Positions 61,937 through 64,000 of a stretch of DNA of 64,000 nt are shown here, one piece after another. Each line of letters opens with the position of its first letter. Positions within the stretch are counted from its first letter, which is position 1. Below the pieces are notes generated by a model. That model was not told the DNA's origin. It made no database searches and saw nothing but the letters and a program-made list of their open reading frames with translations. This DNA is from Marixanthomonas spongiae (lineage in GTDB: Bacteria > Bacteroidota > Bacteroidia > Flavobacteriales > Flavobacteriaceae): positions 485,541 through 549,540 of the forward strand of contig NZ_QEHR01000001.1 of NCBI RefSeq assembly GCF_003095375.1. Reading direction: 5' to 3'. Made by a program: the position numbers and the translations under genes.

Positions 61937-63313
61937 ATGACAAAAAAAATACACTCTATTTTAATTGTGCTTCTGGTCTTCGCAACGGCTGTACAAGCGC
62001 AAACATTCCCTACAACATCTTGGAGCGATCTTGCCGATACAAGTTGGCATAATTCAGCTCAAGATGAATTTACACTTTCTACTGCTGAAGAATTGGCTGG
62101 TTTAGCACAATTGGTGGCAGATGGCAACTCTTTTCAAGGTAAAACAATACAGTTAGACGCAGATATAGACCTAGACGGAAATCTATGGTTTCCTATTGGA
62201 GTAGATGTAGACTTGCCTTTTTCAGCGACTGTAGAAGGAAACGACCATACAATAAGCAATTTATGGATTAATATGCCAGATACTGAAATGGCGGGTCTTT
62301 TTGGACATACTGCTTCGGCTTCTTTTTCCAACATCCATGTTGACACATCTACTATTGTTGGAGATGACAACACCGGAACTCTGGTGGCTAATCTATTCGA
62401 CAATGGCTCGGTTACTAATTGTAGCGCTATCAACGTAAACGTAACTGGACAATATACCACAGGCGGGTTAGTTGGTGGATTTTTAACCAACTCTACGATA
62501 TCCAACAGCCACGCGATTGGTGATGTAGTCGGATACGGACAAGTAGGAGGTCTTGCTGGCACTGGTTTCGATGCTTCAGCAGTAACTGAATGCTATTCTG
62601 AAGGTACAGTAACTGCAGATTTTCTAACTGGTGGATTAGTGGGCTCATATCCATTTGGATTTGGAGGAGCAAACACTATAGATAATAGTTACTCACGATC
62701 TAATGTAGTTTCGAATGTAGAACGCGCAGGCGGACTTATTGGTGGCGGAGACATTGCTTTGGTCATTAAAAATTCTTATTCAACAGGTACGGTAGCTGCA
62801 CCTGAATTTGCAGGAGGTGTAATTGGTTTATGGGGTCAGATTGAAGTGGAAAACTTGTATTTTGACACAGAATCCTCTGGAATGACAGAAGGCGTAGGTG
62901 ACATTCAAGGACCTCCTGTTACACCAGACATCACAGCTTTAACAACGGCCGAAATGAAATCTGAAGCAACTGTAGATTTATTAAACTCAGGTTCAACAGA
63001 GGCCCCTTGGTCTATCGACTCAAGCGTTAACGAAGGTTATCCTGTTTTAAATTTTGTTTTAAATGTGCAAAACAACTCTTTTAATGCAGCGTCTGTAAAA
63101 GTATATCCTACTATTTTTGAAACAGAATTCACGGTTTCTTCGAGTTTAGGATTAAATTCTTACCGCATTTTTAGCCGTTCGGGAGCCTTGGTTTTAGAGG
63201 GCACTCTAAACGGCACCACAACCATTACCGCTGGTAATCTTTCGGCAGGGGTTTATATTTTGAACATCCATACCGAAAATGGCATGGTTACCAAAAGGAT
63301 TATTAAAAAGTAA
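61937..63313 (+). CDS. GLUG-motif T9SS-exported surface protein
   Basis: A 458-residue protein with signal peptide (VQAQ) and a series of GLUG motifs: GGLVGGFL, GGLAGTGF, GGLVGSYP and GGLIGGGD, spaced about 30-40 residues as in beta-helix adhesins. A type A sorting domain ends the protein (VYPTIFETEFTVSS, NLSAGVYILNIH). It is probably surface-exposed and adhesive. The repeats begin after residue 90. Confidence 0.88.
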   Translation: MTKKIHSILIVLLVFATAVQAQTFPTTSWSDLADTSWHNSAQDEFTLSTAEELAGLAQLVADGNSFQGKTIQLDADIDLDGNLWFPIGVDVDLPFSATVEGNDHTISNLWINMPDTEMAGLFGHTASASFSNIHVDTSTIVGDDNTGTLVANLFDNGSVTNCSAINVNVTGQYTTGGLVGGFLTNSTISNSHAIGDVVGYGQVGGLAGTGFDASAVTECYSEGTVTADFLTGGLVGSYPFGFGGANTIDNSYSRSNVVSNVERAGGLIGGGDIALVIKNSYSTGTVAAPEFAGGVIGLWGQIEVENLYFDTESSGMTEGVGDIQGPPVTPDITALTTAEMKSEATVDLLNSGSTEAPWSIDSSVNEGYPVLNFVLNVQNNSFNAASVKVYPTIFETEFTVSSSLGLNSYRIFSRSGALVLEGTLNGTTTITAGNLSAGVYILNIHTENGMVTKRIIKK

Positions 63314-63335
63314 TCCCGAAGAACACCAAAAGCAA

Positions 63336-63369
63336 TAAAGCCGCCGAAACCATTTTTGGCGGCTTTTTT
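63336..63369 (+). terminator. Terminator after the GLUG-repeat gene
   Basis: GCCGCC / GGCGGC stem with a 12-nt loop partly paired, followed by seven T. Confidence 0.85.
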
Positions 63370-63409
63370 TATCTAATGATTTTTTTGTTGAAATGTTCCG
63401 TACATAAAA

Positions 63410-63437
63410 AAAGCCCCAACATCTCTGTTAGGGCTTT
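63410..63437 (-). terminator. Terminator of the tRNA-Leu gene
   Basis: AAAGCCCTAACA / TGTTGGGGCTTT on the minus strand (one G-T pair) followed by seven T, just after the tRNA 3' end. Confidence 0.8.
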
Positions 63438-63439
63438 GT

Positions 63440-63520
63440 ACCTTGGGTGGGAATCGAACCCACACTCCCGAAAGAACTGGATTTTGAATCCAGCGCGTCT
63501 ACCAATTCCGCCACCAAGGC
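63440..63520 (-). tRNA. tRNA-Leu (anticodon CAA)
   Basis: On the minus strand the acceptor arm GCCTTGG / CCAAGGT closes an 81-nt cloverleaf. The anticodon arm CTGGA-TTCAAAA-TCCAG shows CAA with U33 before it, a long class II variable arm (TTCTTTCGGGAGT) is present, and the T arm holds GGGTTCGATTCCC. CCA is not encoded. It reads TTG leucine codons. Confidence 0.95.
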
Positions 63521-63690
63521 AAATACGGACGGCAAAATTACAATTTTTTTTATTTCAAACCGTATTCTTGCAAAAAAATTGCGCTTTGAAGGTCATTTTT
63601 TTCCTTTCATAATTTGTTGCGCTATATCCATTACCCCTATTCCTAAAAAGAAAAGAGAAACAACACTACAAGGGATCAAGTCCAAAAGTT

Positions 63691-64000
63691 GGGTCTAGAG
63701 TGAAAAATAGTTTTCTTTGCGGATAAATATTTTCCAATGAATAAAGAGACTGATTTACCCCTGCTAAGCTTAATCCTTCCTGAAGGTTTACTAACTTACT
63801 TTACCATTGTTGGGTTTGATAAAAAACCCATTAAAGACCCCTTATACGTTAATCGGCTGACCATTTATTTAGAAGAAAAAAAGGAAATCCCCGAAGCCTA
63901 TAAAAATCACCAATATAAAGCTAGCGGCTTTATGGAGCCCCGAATAATTGAGGATTACCCAATCAGAGATAATTTGGTAAGCTTAAGCTTGAAGCGAAGA
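63691..64000 (+). mobile_element. Left part of an insertion sequence
   Basis: The transposase start at 63737 is preceded by GGGTCTAGAGTGAAAAAT near 63691, a plausible left inverted repeat; the other end is not in view. The 5' edge is therefore approximate. The 170 nt between the tRNA and this point show nothing else. Confidence 0.45.
63737..64000 (+). CDS. Transposase N-terminal region, partial (ISAon1-type)
   Basis: The last 88 codons are open to the window edge. SLILPEGLLTYFTIVGF, YLEEKKEIPEAY, KASGFMEPRIIEDYPIRD and the basic LKRR match the N-terminal protein of what is called the ISAon1 type, where the DDE part follows in a second ORF. The rest lies outside the window. Confidence 0.75.
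   Translation, partial: MNKETDLPLLSLILPEGLLTYFTIVGFDKKPIKDPLYVNRLTIYLEEKKEIPEAYKNHQYKASGFMEPRIIEDYPIRDNLVSLSLKRR

Noticed and set aside
63376..63698. Plus-strand ORFs of 78 and 83 codons
   Set aside because: They cross the tRNA-Leu gene and its terminator. The coding look comes from the structured RNA.
1..64000. CRISPR array, prophage or defence island
   Set aside because: No regularly spaced direct repeats, phage structural genes, Cas or restriction-modification genes were seen. Accessory content is limited to the partial insertion sequence at the right end.

Overview
The window is a chromosomal segment of a member of the Bacteroidota, almost certainly a marine Flavobacteriaceae. The evidence is in the genes: gldD and gldE gliding genes in the order mutY-ssb-gldE-gldD, several proteins with Por/T9SS type A sorting tails, a mevalonate pathway, an L21 protein with a helix-hairpin-helix tail, and many SpII lipoproteins. 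AT-rich intergenic regions repeatedly carry the Bacteroidetes -7 promoter box TAnnTTTG. No rRNA operon, prophage or CRISPR array is visible. One tRNA gene (Leu, CAA) and the start of an insertion sequence lie at the right end.

Layout. 1-1120: 5' part of a lipoprotein gene and an orphan terminator. 1180-5280: mevalonate diphosphate decarboxylase, a mevalonate-kinase-like GHMP kinase, a UbiA prenyltransferase and an RsuA/RluB-like protein lacking the catalytic Asp. 5376-10489: a polyamine operon (arginine decarboxylase, agmatinase, deoxyhypusine-synthase-like protein, GNAT-nitrilase fusion) behind a 280-nt hairpin-rich leader. 10790-18498: lipoproteins, a TolB-like propeller, an M28 peptidase and glycosyltransferases. 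18587-21800: a polyferredoxin plus FAD oxidoreductase pair. 21946-29009: GH113-like protein, hemerythrin, glycosyltransferase, DUF547, fatty-acid hydroxylase and small secreted proteins. 29180-35167: a seven-gene minus-strand run from hemW down to a membrane MutS-like ATPase. 35352-37810: a GluR0-like channel, a geranylgeranylglyceryl-phosphate-synthase-like protein and a phosphopantetheinyl transferase. 37891-39245: ahcY with a short upstream ORF inside a hairpin. 40730-47400: rpmA, rplU, DMT transporter, gldD, gldE, ssb, mutY, HU and a 30-residue basic protein. 47641-58746: RNase G, RecX, lipoproteins, a histidine kinase preceded by a decayed response regulator, MarC, CtpA and dCMP deaminase. 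59554-63313: four T9SS-exported proteins, three of them tandem paralogues.

The mevalonate genes, the UbiA enzyme and the distant GGGP-synthase homologue could together make isoprenoid ether glycerolipids. The polyamine operon probably makes putrescine from arginine and then a triamine, with homospermidine the best guess. The most unexpected signals are: (1) a family of 33-bp palindromic elements, one inserted exactly in frame in a glycosyltransferase gene; (2) the structured speA leader; (3) a LytTR response regulator decayed to its two ends beside an intact sensor kinase; (4) a pseudouridine synthase homologue with GRLG instead of GRLD; (5) the uORF-hairpin before ahcY.
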